Source: GCA-002722245 sp038154685 (GTDB lineage: Bacteria > Bacteroidota > Bacteroidia > Flavobacteriales_C > GCA-002722245). Taken from it: a stretch of 64,000 bases of DNA. Made by a program: the position numbers and the translations under genes. Location of the stretch: assembly GCA_038154685.1 (NCBI GenBank), contig JAYPYW010000004.1, positions 38,825 to 102,824 of the forward strand. The letters are read 5' to 3'. Positions 39,701 through 45,728 of the stretch are shown here, piece by piece (within the stretch, counting starts at the first letter, position 1; the number at the start of each line of letters is the position of its first letter). The notes beneath the pieces are model-generated. The model did no database searches and was not told where the DNA came from. It saw only the letters and a program-made list of their open reading frames with translations.

Positions 39701-40077
39701 AAAGCCTCAGGATAAGTAACAATGAATTTCTTTTTACTGTTATTTAGCTCTGATAGGACCTCTGCTCTTTGAACTACATTGGCATTTTGAGTTCTGCTTG
39801 TAGTGTAAGGAGAGGTGGAGCTTGCAGGGTAATAAAGCGCTTTAGTTTCGCCTAAAAGGTTTTGAATATCATTATACAAATAAGCGGCCTCCTCTTGATC
39901 GTTAGCGATTATTAACTGCTTTTCCGGTTTGTTGTTTTGGAGAGCAGACATTAAAACTTGCAAAAAAGATCCTTTGGCTCCTTTAATTACTAATTTCTCG
40001 TTTGTAATTAAGGAATCTTGCAATTTAGAAAAAGAGGGGTGGTTTTCGAATTTCGATAACCATTCAAGCGACTTCAT
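36721..40077 (-). CDS. mfd: Transcription-repair coupling factor
   Basis: Removes RNA polymerase stalled at DNA damage and recruits UvrAB. The 1118 residues comprise the UvrB-like N-terminal region (to about 350), the RNA polymerase-binding CarD-like domain (GDFVTHIDYGIGVFDGL near 435), and a RecG-like helicase core with Walker A GDVGFGKTEIAIRA, DEEQKFGVGVKDKLK, LTATPIPRTLQFSL, VATTIIESGLDIPNANTIII and QMRGRVGRSNKKAFCLLL. A C-terminal TRCF domain follows. The ATG is 4 nt after a TAATTTTG element, implying a leaderless mRNA. Confidence 0.97.
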   Translation of the reverse strand: MKSLEWLSKFENHPSFSKLQDSLITNEKLVIKGAKGSFLQVLMSALQNNKPEKQLIIANDQEEAAYLYNDIQNLLGETKALYYPASSTSPYTTSRTQNANVVQRAEVLSELNNSKKKFIVTYPEALLEKVVTKKELSKNSHQIKVGDSLSMDFLIDVLFEYEFTREQFVVEPGQFAVRGGLMDIWSYSYDKPFRVDFFGDDVDSIRSFDPADQLSVASYDQISIVPNVQNKLLQEEQTTFLEFLGLSSVVWIKDVQFTLDRIDQFYQKAVDAWSKIEENTVQLPPNEIYTSRNGLEKNLNQTKVIEFGGSNFYNDSEVLKFDTSAQPNFNKNFQLLIEDIKAHQSNNYEVNIISENAKQIERIYNILEDYEVNGANIGQDLQFTPQYFTLHEGFIDNDTKTVVYTDHQIFDRYHRFRVKDSLRKSNQSLTIKELTGLQKGDFVTHIDYGIGVFDGLEIVDQGGKKSESIRLLYKDRDVLYVSIQSLHRIAKYSGKEGKEPTLNKLGTTTWKTKKASTKKKVKKIAYDLIQLYAKRKATQGFAYSKDSYLQTELEASFLFEDTPDQVTSTAAVKKDMEKPFPMDRLVCGDVGFGKTEIAIRAAFKAAVDGKQVAILVPTTILAFQHHQTFSKRLKDFPVNVDYINRFRSTKDQKETLKKLEEGKVDIIIGTHRLAGKDIKYNDLGLLIIDEEQKFGVGVKDKLKTLKANLDTLTLTATPIPRTLQFSLLGARDLSVINTPPPNRYPVETTVTGFNEETLRDAIAYELARGGQVYFIHNRVENIKEVAGTLQRLVPNAKIGVGHGQMEGKKLEGIMMDFMHGDFDVLVATTIIESGLDIPNANTIIINQAQNFGLSDLHQMRGRVGRSNKKAFCLLLAPPQSTLTPEARKRLRALEEFSDLGSGFNIAMRDLDIRGAGDMLGAEQSGFISDIGYDTYQKILDEAIQELKEGEFKELYAEELKEENRVFVKDCVIETDMEILMPTTYVNAVDERLRLYKQLNDINTEEELQNFAKNLVDRFGEMPHQTEELLSTMRLKWLAQDIGLERLYMKNGILRGYFISNPDSDYYQTEKFGKILMFVQQNPKACKMKEIKGKLALTFNQIRSIEEAFATLSSISSNL

Positions 40078-40081
40078 GCTG

Positions 40082-40089
40082 CAAAATTA
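40082..40089 (-). promoter_or_regulatory. -7 promoter element of mfd (TAATTTTG)
   Basis: On the minus strand TAATTTTG-CAGC-ATG, identical to the panD arrangement base for base through the start codon. Exact TAnnTTTG consensus; no -33 box at normal distance. Confidence 0.6.
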
Positions 40090-40231
40090 CTCTTTTTGAA
40101 AAAAGTTATCTGATTCTGGTAACAAAACTTATCTATCAACCGTTCTGCTTATGTAAATATGCTTAAAGGCCCATGAAATAGGGGGGATAGAGATATGTTA
40201 ATTATTTGTTTTTAATATTTATTTAAAAAAA

Positions 40232-40262
40232 TTTTGATGGTATTTTAAAAAGTATACTTTTG
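40232..40262 (+). promoter_or_regulatory. Promoter of the DUF2795 gene (-33 TTTTG, -7 TACTTTTG)
   Basis: TTTTG (40232-40236), an 18-nt spacer, then TACTTTTG (40255-40262). Both elements and the spacing fit the Bacteroidota housekeeping sigma factor consensus, making this the best complete promoter in the window. The upstream 50 bp are extremely AT-rich. The predicted leader is about 30 nt. The remaining part of the 40078-40298 gap shows no gene. Confidence 0.7.
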
Positions 40263-40298
40263 CGGGAAATTGACCATCACACATTAAAGATTTAAGAT

Positions 40299-40520
40299 AT
40301 GTATTGGACGTTAGAGCTAGCGAATTATTTAACAGATGCACCTTGGCCTGCAACTAAGGATGAGTTAATTGATTACGCAATGAGATCGGGAGCACCATTA
40401 GAGGTGACAGAAAACTTACAAGAGTTAGAAGAGGAGGTTGAAGCTTACGAAAATATCGAAGAGATATGGCCAGACTTCCCAACTAAAGAAGATTTCCTTT
40501 TCAACGAGGACGAATATTAA
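40299..40520 (+). CDS. DUF2795 domain protein
   Basis: A 73-residue acidic protein: MYWTLELANYLTDAPWPATKDELIDYAMRSGAPLEVTENLQELEEE, then a C-terminal acidic tail. The pattern YL..APWPATK.ELI.YA...GAP..V...L..L matches DUF2795, a small conserved family of unknown function that is strongly conserved in Bacteroidota. It is a single-gene unit with its own strong promoter and an intrinsic terminator with a UUCG loop, suggesting high constitutive expression. Confidence 0.88.
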   Translation: MYWTLELANYLTDAPWPATKDELIDYAMRSGAPLEVTENLQELEEEVEAYENIEEIWPDFPTKEDFLFNEDEY

Positions 40521-40529
40521 GAGAATTTA

Positions 40530-40556
40530 AATCCTGCTTCGGCAGGATTTTTTTTA
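40530..40556 (+). terminator. Rho-independent terminator with UUCG tetraloop
   Basis: AATCCTGC (40530-40537), loop TTCG, GCAGGATT (40542-40549), then TTTTTTT. A perfect 8-bp stem and a very stable tetraloop, 9 nt after the DUF2795 stop codon. The T tract reaches the stop of the convergent SRPBCC gene. Confidence 0.92.
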
Positions 40557-41063
40557 CATTGATCTTTCGTCAATTTTAAGCAATACTTCTTCAATATTGC
40601 TATATAAGGCCTTCCTGATCAAAAGTGAAAAGTACCTGGCAAAGATTTTTCTTTTATTGTGAATGGTCATGGAACAAGTGACAAAACTACAGTTGTCTAG
40701 TTCTTCAATATTAAAAACAATCGAACCTCTCTTTCTTTTTCCGTAATACCATTCGTATTCCAATAAATTATTGGGTGATGCCTCAGTAAGAACAACTAAA
40801 CCATCCTTTAATTCCTTTATTTTAGACCTCCAGCGGTACCTTGCTCCAACTTCATTTGGAGGATCGGAAACTATAACTTCTAAAGTGCGGTCATCATTCC
40901 AAATGGCCCAGTTTTCCCAGTTTCTAAAATCTAAAACCGTATTGTAAATAGATTTATGATTACCAGTCATTTTTAAAGAAACGGCAATTGTTGTGTTTGC
41001 AGGAAGTAAAAGCCCGATAATGTAATAAACAACTACAATTGATATGATAATCCAGACTAACAA
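40554..41063 (-). CDS. SRPBCC (START-like) family protein with N-terminal membrane anchor
   Basis: A 169-residue protein: one transmembrane helix (WIIISIVVVYYIIGLLLP, residues about 3-20) followed by a polyketide-cyclase/START-like fold. The fold is shown by the TGNHKSIYNTVLDFRNWENWAIWNDDRTLEV segment and later strands (GARYRWRSKIKELKDGLVVLTEASPNNLLEYEWYYGK). Such domains bind hydrophobic ligands; the ligand here is unknown. It starts 12 nt after ldcA and is probably co-transcribed with it. Confidence 0.8.
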   Translation of the reverse strand: MLVWIIISIVVVYYIIGLLLPANTTIAVSLKMTGNHKSIYNTVLDFRNWENWAIWNDDRTLEVIVSDPPNEVGARYRWRSKIKELKDGLVVLTEASPNNLLEYEWYYGKRKRGSIVFNIEELDNCSFVTCSMTIHNKRKIFARYFSLLIRKALYSNIEEVLLKIDERSM

Positions 41064-41075
41064 ATCAGAACAAAA

Positions 41076-41981
41076 TTAATCAACTAAATTCAAACTGATT
41101 TCACCGTTTTTAACTTCCATTCTAGTTTTTGCTCCAAATATTAAAGATCTGTTATCATCAATATGTCCTGCAGGGAAATCAGAAAATACTGGAATGTTAA
41201 GATGATTAACTAACTCAAATAGCATTTCTTCTACAGACTTTCCGAATTTAATTGGTCCGTCCTTCATATCTGTAAAACTTCCAATGATCAACCCTTTAAT
41301 GTTACTAAACATACCATTACGTTTGATGTTATTTAACATTCTATCGGTATGATATAGGTATTCACATAAATCTTCCACGTAAAGTATTTTACCATGTGTT
41401 TCGGCAGAGGAAACAGACCCGCATAAACTAAATAATATTGATAGGTTTCCTCCTGCAATTTCCGCTTCAGTAATTCCATCTTTGCAAGTTTGTGGTTTTG
41501 TTGATCGATGGTTGTATTCCATTTTACCCTCAAATAAAGCTGATTTCAAAGAGGTCAAAGCTGCTTCTGTATTTCCTTTAAAGAATACAGGCATCGTTGC
41601 ATGAAGTGTTGGGATGCCTAGGTTTTGAGCAATGTGAGCATGAAAAACAGTGATGTCGCTAAAACCGATTAACCATTTTGGTTGATTAGCAAATTTGGTG
41701 AAGTCTATTTGATCGATAATCCGAACAGAGCCATACCCGCCTCGTGCTGAAATTAATGCTTTAATAGAATCATCATCTAACATTTTCTGAACATCAGCTC
41801 TTCTTTGCTCATCATTACCTCCAAATTGATTCCAAGACGCACCTATAGTTTCTCCAATTACAACTTCTAATCCCCAGCTTTCGAAAAGAGAAATAGCTGG
41901 CTTGATTTCTTCTAAAGTGATTTTTTTTGCAAAAGCAACAATTCCAATTTTGTCGCCAGGTTTCAATAGAGGTGGAAGCAT
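41076..41981 (-). CDS. LD-carboxypeptidase (peptidase S66 family)
   Basis: Cleaves the terminal D-Ala from murein tetrapeptides during peptidoglycan recycling. The 301 residues have GDKIGIVAFAKKI at the N terminus, ISARGGYGSVRIIDQIDF, and the nucleophile Ser in LIGFSDITVFHAHIA. Next come the catalytic Glu region LYVEDLCEYLYHTDRML and the catalytic His in FPAGHIDDN. The usual GGYG motif and triad are intact. The ATG at 41981 (MLPPLLKPGDKIG) is preferred over one 27 nt upstream. A TATATTTA element lies 5 nt before it. Confidence 0.9.
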   Translation of the reverse strand: MLPPLLKPGDKIGIVAFAKKITLEEIKPAISLFESWGLEVVIGETIGASWNQFGGNDEQRRADVQKMLDDDSIKALISARGGYGSVRIIDQIDFTKFANQPKWLIGFSDITVFHAHIAQNLGIPTLHATMPVFFKGNTEAALTSLKSALFEGKMEYNHRSTKPQTCKDGITEAEIAGGNLSILFSLCGSVSSAETHGKILYVEDLCEYLYHTDRMLNNIKRNGMFSNIKGLIIGSFTDMKDGPIKFGKSVEEMLFELVNHLNIPVFSDFPAGHIDDNRSLIFGAKTRMEVKNGEISLNLVD

Positions 41982-42048
41982 GTTTTTAAATATACAAAAC
42001 TTACCCACTCCTTAAAACGAGACTAAGAAAGTGTTTTAAACAATAAGA

Positions 42049-42183
42049 TTACCTCTTAACTATTACCTTCCCACTTTTGATTAAGAATTCATGGATAGGA
42101 TCTAATTCAGAAGTCCAACCAATTAAATATTTTGTATCATCGCCTATTTCCGATTTCCTGATGTTTCGCATTGGTTTGGCCAC
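42049..42183 (-). CDS. Possible small protein (44 aa) downstream of engB
   Basis: From a GTG at 42183 the frame encodes MAKPMRNIRKSEIGDDTKYL and a further 24 residues (IGWTSELDPIHEF.., ending VKR); an ATG at 42171 is an alternative start. The frame is open further upstream to a TGA that overlaps the 3' end of engB, adding KTIKPDKYFHNDIV without an ATG. Composition is protein-like, with no obvious shadow origin. I do not recognise the family. It could be a real short gene, the remnant of one, or reached from engB by a -1 shift at a GAAAAACC run. Evidence is modest. Confidence 0.35.
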   Translation of the reverse strand: MAKPMRNIRKSEIGDDTKYLIGWTSELDPIHEFLIKSGKVIVKR

Positions 42184-42212
42184 GATGTCGTTATGGAAAT
42201 ATTTATCAGGTT

Positions 42213-42818
42213 TTATGGTTTTTCAAAAAGAGGATTGATTTCGTTAACATAATTTAGGACTTTATCCTTTCCTGTTTTCTTTTCCGAAGAAGTTACAAAG
42301 TAGGGTGGCAGTTCTTCCCAGTATTTGTAAAGCTCTTGTTCGTAGGTCTTAATATTTTGAGAAAGTTCTTTTTGTTTGAGTTTATCCGATTTTGTAAAAA
42401 TTATCGAAAAAGGAATGCCATTTTCCCCTAACCAAAGCATGAATTCAATGTCAATTTTCTGAGGTTTTATGCGAGAATCAATTAATACAAAAGTATTCAT
42501 TAAGTTTTCACGATATTGGATGTAATCCTTTATCATCTTCTCCCATTTCTCACGAGATTTCTTACTCACTTTAGCGTATCCGTAACCAGGTAAATCACAT
42601 AAGTACCAGTTTTCATTAATTAGGAAATGATTGATCAATTGAGTTTTGCCTGGAGTAGAGGAGGTTTTGGCTAATCCTTTATGTCCGCACAGCATGTTTA
42701 TTAAAGAGCTTTTACCAACATTAGAGCGTCCGATAAACGCGTATTCAGGCATAACCGGATTCGGACAATCTTTCCAATGTGGTTTACTAATAACAAAGCT
42801 TGCAGACTTGATTTCCAT
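42213..42818 (-). CDS. engB: Ribosome biogenesis GTPase EngB (YihA/YsxC)
   Basis: A 201-residue GTPase required for 50S subunit assembly. It has G1 GRSNVGKSSLIN near residue 31, G2 KTSSTPGKTQLIN, G3 CDLPGYGYAKVSK near 75, G4 FTKSDKLKQ near 145 and G5 TSSEKKTG. The length is typical. Its ATG follows a TAACTTTA-CAGT motif (42819-42830), again with the 4-nt spacing seen at other starts. Confidence 0.95.
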   Translation of the reverse strand: MEIKSASFVISKPHWKDCPNPVMPEYAFIGRSNVGKSSLINMLCGHKGLAKTSSTPGKTQLINHFLINENWYLCDLPGYGYAKVSKKSREKWEKMIKDYIQYRENLMNTFVLIDSRIKPQKIDIEFMLWLGENGIPFSIIFTKSDKLKQKELSQNIKTYEQELYKYWEELPPYFVTSSEKKTGKDKVLNYVNEINPLFEKP

Positions 42819-42822
42819 ACTG

Positions 42823-42830
42823 TAAAGTTA
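42823..42830 (-). promoter_or_regulatory. Probable -7 element of engB (TAACTTTA)
   Basis: On the minus strand TAACTTTA-CAGT-ATG, the same geometry as at hemC, differing from TAnnTTTG only at the final base. Confidence 0.4.
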
Positions 42831-42836
42831 AGCACA

Positions 42837-42868
42837 AAAAAAATGGTCGGGTTACCCGACCATTTTTT
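42837..42868. terminator. Bidirectional terminator between alpha/beta hydrolase gene and engB
   Basis: GGTCGGG (42845-42851), a 3-nt loop, CCCGACC (42855-42861), extended by A-run/T-run pairing on both sides. Transcription from the hydrolase gene on the minus strand would end in a T tract here. Confidence 0.85.
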
Positions 42869-42882
42869 TAATATTTGGATTT

Positions 42883-43647
42883 TTATCCTTTTCTAACCTC
42901 GTCTAACCAAGGTTCTAAAATTTCATTAAATTCTTTTGGATGCTCCATCATAGGAGCGTGACCACATTTGTCTATCCAGTTTAAAACTGAATTAGGCATT
43001 AATCTATGAAAGTCCTCAGCAACTTCAGGTGGAGTTACAATATCTTGTTTACCCCAAATTAAGTTTACAGGAATTGTGAAGTTCGGTAACTCCTTTTCCA
43101 TGTTGTGTCGAATAGCCGATTTAGCCAAGGCTAAAATTCTAACTAATTTATTTCTGTCTCCAATAATTCCTTGAACTTCTTCAACTAATTCATCAGTTGC
43201 TAAAGCAGGGTCATAAAAAGTTTTAGCCGTTTTTTCACGGATATATTCTTTATCACCTTTTCTTGGATACTGGTTTCCAAATGCATTTTCATATAGTCCA
43301 GATGATCCAGTTAAACACATTGAGTGAACCTTCTCTGGCCAATTAGCATAATAAACCAAAGAAACGTGTCCCCCTAGAGAGTTTCCTAAAAGAGTAATAT
43401 TATCGTATCCTTTTAAATCAATAAACTCCTTAACATGTTTTGCTAATGATTTAACTCCAGTTTTAACAACAGGTAAATCATATAAAGGAAGCATTGGTAT
43501 AACAACTTTGTACTTTCCTTTGAAGTGCTCAAATAAATCTTGGAAGTTTGATAAAGCTCCAAAAAGACCATGTAATAGTATAACTACATCTCCTTCTCCT
43601 TCTTCTAAATACTTAAACTTTCCTTCTTCTTTGATTTCGTAATTCAT
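42883..43647 (-). CDS. Alpha/beta hydrolase
   Basis: A 254-residue soluble hydrolase with oxyanion-hole motif LLHGLFGALSNFQDLF, nucleophile elbow GNSLGGH near residue 86, acid residue in LIWGKQDIVTPP, and catalytic His in CGHAPMMEHPKEF. The fold is that of esterases and C-C bond hydrolases such as MhpC; the substrate is not inferable. The ATG at 43647 was chosen over a frame start at 43701 because a TATATTTG -7 element (24 nt before it) lies between the two. Confidence 0.86.
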   Translation of the reverse strand: MNYEIKEEGKFKYLEEGEGDVVILLHGLFGALSNFQDLFEHFKGKYKVVIPMLPLYDLPVVKTGVKSLAKHVKEFIDLKGYDNITLLGNSLGGHVSLVYYANWPEKVHSMCLTGSSGLYENAFGNQYPRKGDKEYIREKTAKTFYDPALATDELVEEVQGIIGDRNKLVRILALAKSAIRHNMEKELPNFTIPVNLIWGKQDIVTPPEVAEDFHRLMPNSVLNWIDKCGHAPMMEHPKEFNEILEPWLDEVRKG

Positions 43648-43773
43648 ATTTCCTCGCGTCAATATCAAAAGCAAATATAACATAAAGCTATTATGGTTCA
43701 AAAGAAAAATTTTAATACTCGATAAGGAAAGTCAATTTGGGAAACGAAATGACAAAAATATAGTTGAGGTTTC

Positions 43774-43836
43774 AGAATCCAGGCATCAGGCATCAGGCTT
43801 CTAAAACCTGAAATCTGAAGCCTGAAATCTGTCGTC
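43774..43836. repeat. Palindromic and tandem CAGGCATCAGGC-type repeat
   Basis: CAGGCAT, CAGGCAT and CAGGCTT occur in tandem (43780-43800), followed by AACCTGAAATCTGAAGCCTGAAATCTG. CAGGCTTC (43794-43801) and GAAGCCTG (43817-43824) form an 8-bp hairpin. It lies between the divergent hydrolase and mraZ genes. Strings of this CTGAAATCTGAAGCCTG kind recur in intergenic DNA of other Bacteroidota from memory. Nothing else was found in 43648-43970. Confidence 0.55.
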
Positions 43837-43970
43837 AGACTTATCAACAATCGAAATTTCTCCCACCATTTACCACATCTCTTAAGGTGTCTATAAACCA
43901 CTGCATTTAAAGGGTTTTTGACTCGTTAGATAATAAGTCGTATCTTCGTTCGTTGTAAAGTTATTAACAA

Positions 43971-44000
43971 CGTGGTAAAAGGTGGTAAAAGGTGGTAGAA
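43971..44000 (+). promoter_or_regulatory. Probable MraZ operator: three GTGG repeats at 10-bp period
   Basis: CGTGGTAAAA, GGTGGTAAAA and GGTGGTAGAA follow each other directly, placing GTGG at 43972, 43982 and 43992. MraZ of E. coli and Mycoplasma binds tandem (T/G)GG-type repeats with this 10-bp period in front of its own gene. Here the repeats sit 33 nt upstream of the mraZ ATG and immediately before a TACTTTTA -7-like element (44007-44014), where a bound MraZ ring would block transcription of the whole dcw cluster. Confidence 0.75.
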
Positions 44001-44032
44001 ACTTCTTACTTTTATAATACCAGCAAAATGTT

Positions 44033-44491
44033 ATGACAAACCTGATTGGAGAATATGAATGTAAAGTTGACGCGAAGGGCCGATTATTGGTGCCTGCAGG
44101 TCTTCGTAAGCAGTTCTCTCCTGAAGCTGAGGGTAAGTTGTTCGTTAAGCGCGGTATTGAGAAATGTTTGGAGTTGTACCAAAAACACGATTGGGAGTCT
44201 GTTTCCGAAAAAGTGAGTAGCCTTAACCAGTTCGTTAAGAAGAACAGGGTATTTGCCCGTAAGTTCATCAGTGGTGCAACGCAACTAGAACTCGATAGCG
44301 TGGGGAGAATTAATCTTCCTAATGGCTTGTTAGAATATGCAGGAGTTGAAAAGGAATTAGTCCTTTTTGCATATGGTAACAAAATTGAGATTTGGGATAA
44401 GGCGGCGTACGATGCAGAATTAGACATGAGTGACAATGATTTTGCTGGTCTTGCTGAAGAAGTTATGGGAGATATTAACCTGGACGAATAG
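44033..44491 (+). CDS. mraZ: Transcriptional regulator MraZ
   Basis: A 152-residue DNA-binding protein that heads and represses the dcw cluster. It has the two tandem SpoVT/AbrB-like halves, each with the DxxxR signature: EYECKVDAKGRLLVPAGLRKQF near residue 5-27 and LELDSVGRINLPNGLLEYAG near residue 83-102. The protein works as a ring of dimers. Its probable operator is directly upstream. The stop codon abuts the rsmH ATG. Confidence 0.95.
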   Translation: MTNLIGEYECKVDAKGRLLVPAGLRKQFSPEAEGKLFVKRGIEKCLELYQKHDWESVSEKVSSLNQFVKKNRVFARKFISGATQLELDSVGRINLPNGLLEYAGVEKELVLFAYGNKIEIWDKAAYDAELDMSDNDFAGLAEEVMGDINLDE

Positions 44492-45388
44492 ATGCAATAC
44501 CACAAATCAGTACTACTTAAGGAAAGCGTTGACGCATTAGAGGTTTCTCATGATGGTGTGTATGTGGATGTCACTTTTGGTGGCGGAGGTCATTCCAGAG
44601 AAATTCTAACAAGAGCCGAAGATTGTTCTTTGTATGCTTTTGATCAGGATGAAGATGCTTTGGAGAATGAATTAGATGATGATCGACTAACGTTGATCCA
44701 TTCTAATTTTTCCGACTTAGAAAATTCATTAAAACTGTATCGTGTAAATGAGGTGGATGGAATACTTGCTGATTTAGGTGTTTCCTCTCATCAGTTTGAC
44801 GCAGAAGAAAGAGGTTTTTCAATCCGGTTTGACGGTCCATTGGACATGAGAATGGGAAAAGGAATTCAGAAAACTGCAGCCGATATTATAACTGAATATA
44901 CTTGGGAGGAGTTAGCAGAGATGCTAAGAAGTTATTCCGATTTGAAAGGAGCAGGAAGAATTGCTCGAAGAATCAAAGATGTGAATGACGACGAGCCTTT
45001 AAAAACTACCGGTGCTTTGGTTGAGGTGATTAAAAAATTAGCTCCGCCAAACAAACACAACAAGTTTTTAGCGCAGGTTTTCCAAGCATTAAGAATTGAG
45101 GTGAACAACGAAATGGAGGTTTTAAAAGCAATGCTTGAACAAACAGCCAAAATGTTGAAGCCAGGAGGGAAGTTAGTTGTGATTTCTTACCACTCGATTG
45201 AAGATAGGTTGGTTAAGAATTTTATGAGAGCAGGGAAGTTTTCTGGAGAGGAAGAAAAAGATTTTTTCGGGAACTCACTTTCACCTTTTAAGGTGATTAC
45301 AAGAAAACCAATTGTTCCAACAGAGGAAGAGATTGAAAATAATAATAGAGCTCGAAGCGCTAAGCTTCGAATAGCAGAGAAAGTTTAA
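44492..45388 (+). CDS. rsmH: 16S rRNA (cytosine1402-N4)-methyltransferase
   Basis: Methylates C1402 in the 30S decoding centre. The 298 residues have the SAM site VDVTFGGGGHSREIL near residue 25, YAFDQDEDAL, DGILADLGVSSHQFD, RGFSIRFDGPLDMRM and the C-terminal LVVISYHSIEDRLVKNFM. Length and motif order are typical of MraW. There is no gap to mraZ before it or to the TTG start of ftsL after it. Confidence 0.96.
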   Translation: MQYHKSVLLKESVDALEVSHDGVYVDVTFGGGGHSREILTRAEDCSLYAFDQDEDALENELDDDRLTLIHSNFSDLENSLKLYRVNEVDGILADLGVSSHQFDAEERGFSIRFDGPLDMRMGKGIQKTAADIITEYTWEELAEMLRSYSDLKGAGRIARRIKDVNDDEPLKTTGALVEVIKKLAPPNKHNKFLAQVFQALRIEVNNEMEVLKAMLEQTAKMLKPGGKLVVISYHSIEDRLVKNFMRAGKFSGEEEKDFFGNSLSPFKVITRKPIVPTEEEIENNNRARSAKLRIAEKV

Positions 45389-45715
45389 TTGAAAGAGAAA
45401 CTTAAAATAAAAAAGTGGTTTGGGTTAAATGAAAAATTGTTTTTCAAAAACCTGCCATTCGTTCTTTTTCTTACAGGGTTAGGTTTTTTATACATCACCA
45501 ACTCTTACTATTTAGAAGAAACAGTAAGGGAAATGGAAAGCATAAAAAACCAAATCAATGATCAAAATAATGAGTTTGTCATTACTAAAACCCAAGTGAG
45601 TTTGAAAGGACAGAGAAATGAGGTGGTGGAGAAAGTTGAAAAGTTAGGCATGAAAGAGAGTAAAAAGCCTCCTTTTCAATTGGAAGAAAATAATAGCAAA
45701 ACAGAAAACGAATAG
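45389..45715 (+). CDS. ftsL: FtsL-like cell division protein
   Basis: A 108-residue bitopic membrane protein: basic N terminus, one helix LPFVLFLTGLGFLYITNSYY (about 21-41), then a periplasmic coiled coil (EETVREMESIKNQINDQNNEF). Sequence conservation in this family is low, so the assignment relies on architecture and position between rsmH and ftsI. It starts at TTG directly after the rsmH stop; no other start gives the helix. FtsL links FtsQ/FtsB to the FtsWI septal synthase. The charged tail is Lys/Glu-rich. Confidence 0.8.
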   Translation: MKEKLKIKKWFGLNEKLFFKNLPFVLFLTGLGFLYITNSYYLEETVREMESIKNQINDQNNEFVITKTQVSLKGQRNEVVEKVEKLGMKESKKPPFQLEENNSKTENE

Positions 45716-45728
45716 TTGTATTAATTAA

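Noticed and set aside
43891..44505. 204-codon open frame antisense to mraZ
   Set aside because: It runs opposite to a clearly real mraZ, is low in typical protein composition (many Ser, Asn, Thr), and crosses the MraZ operator; it is a shadow frame.
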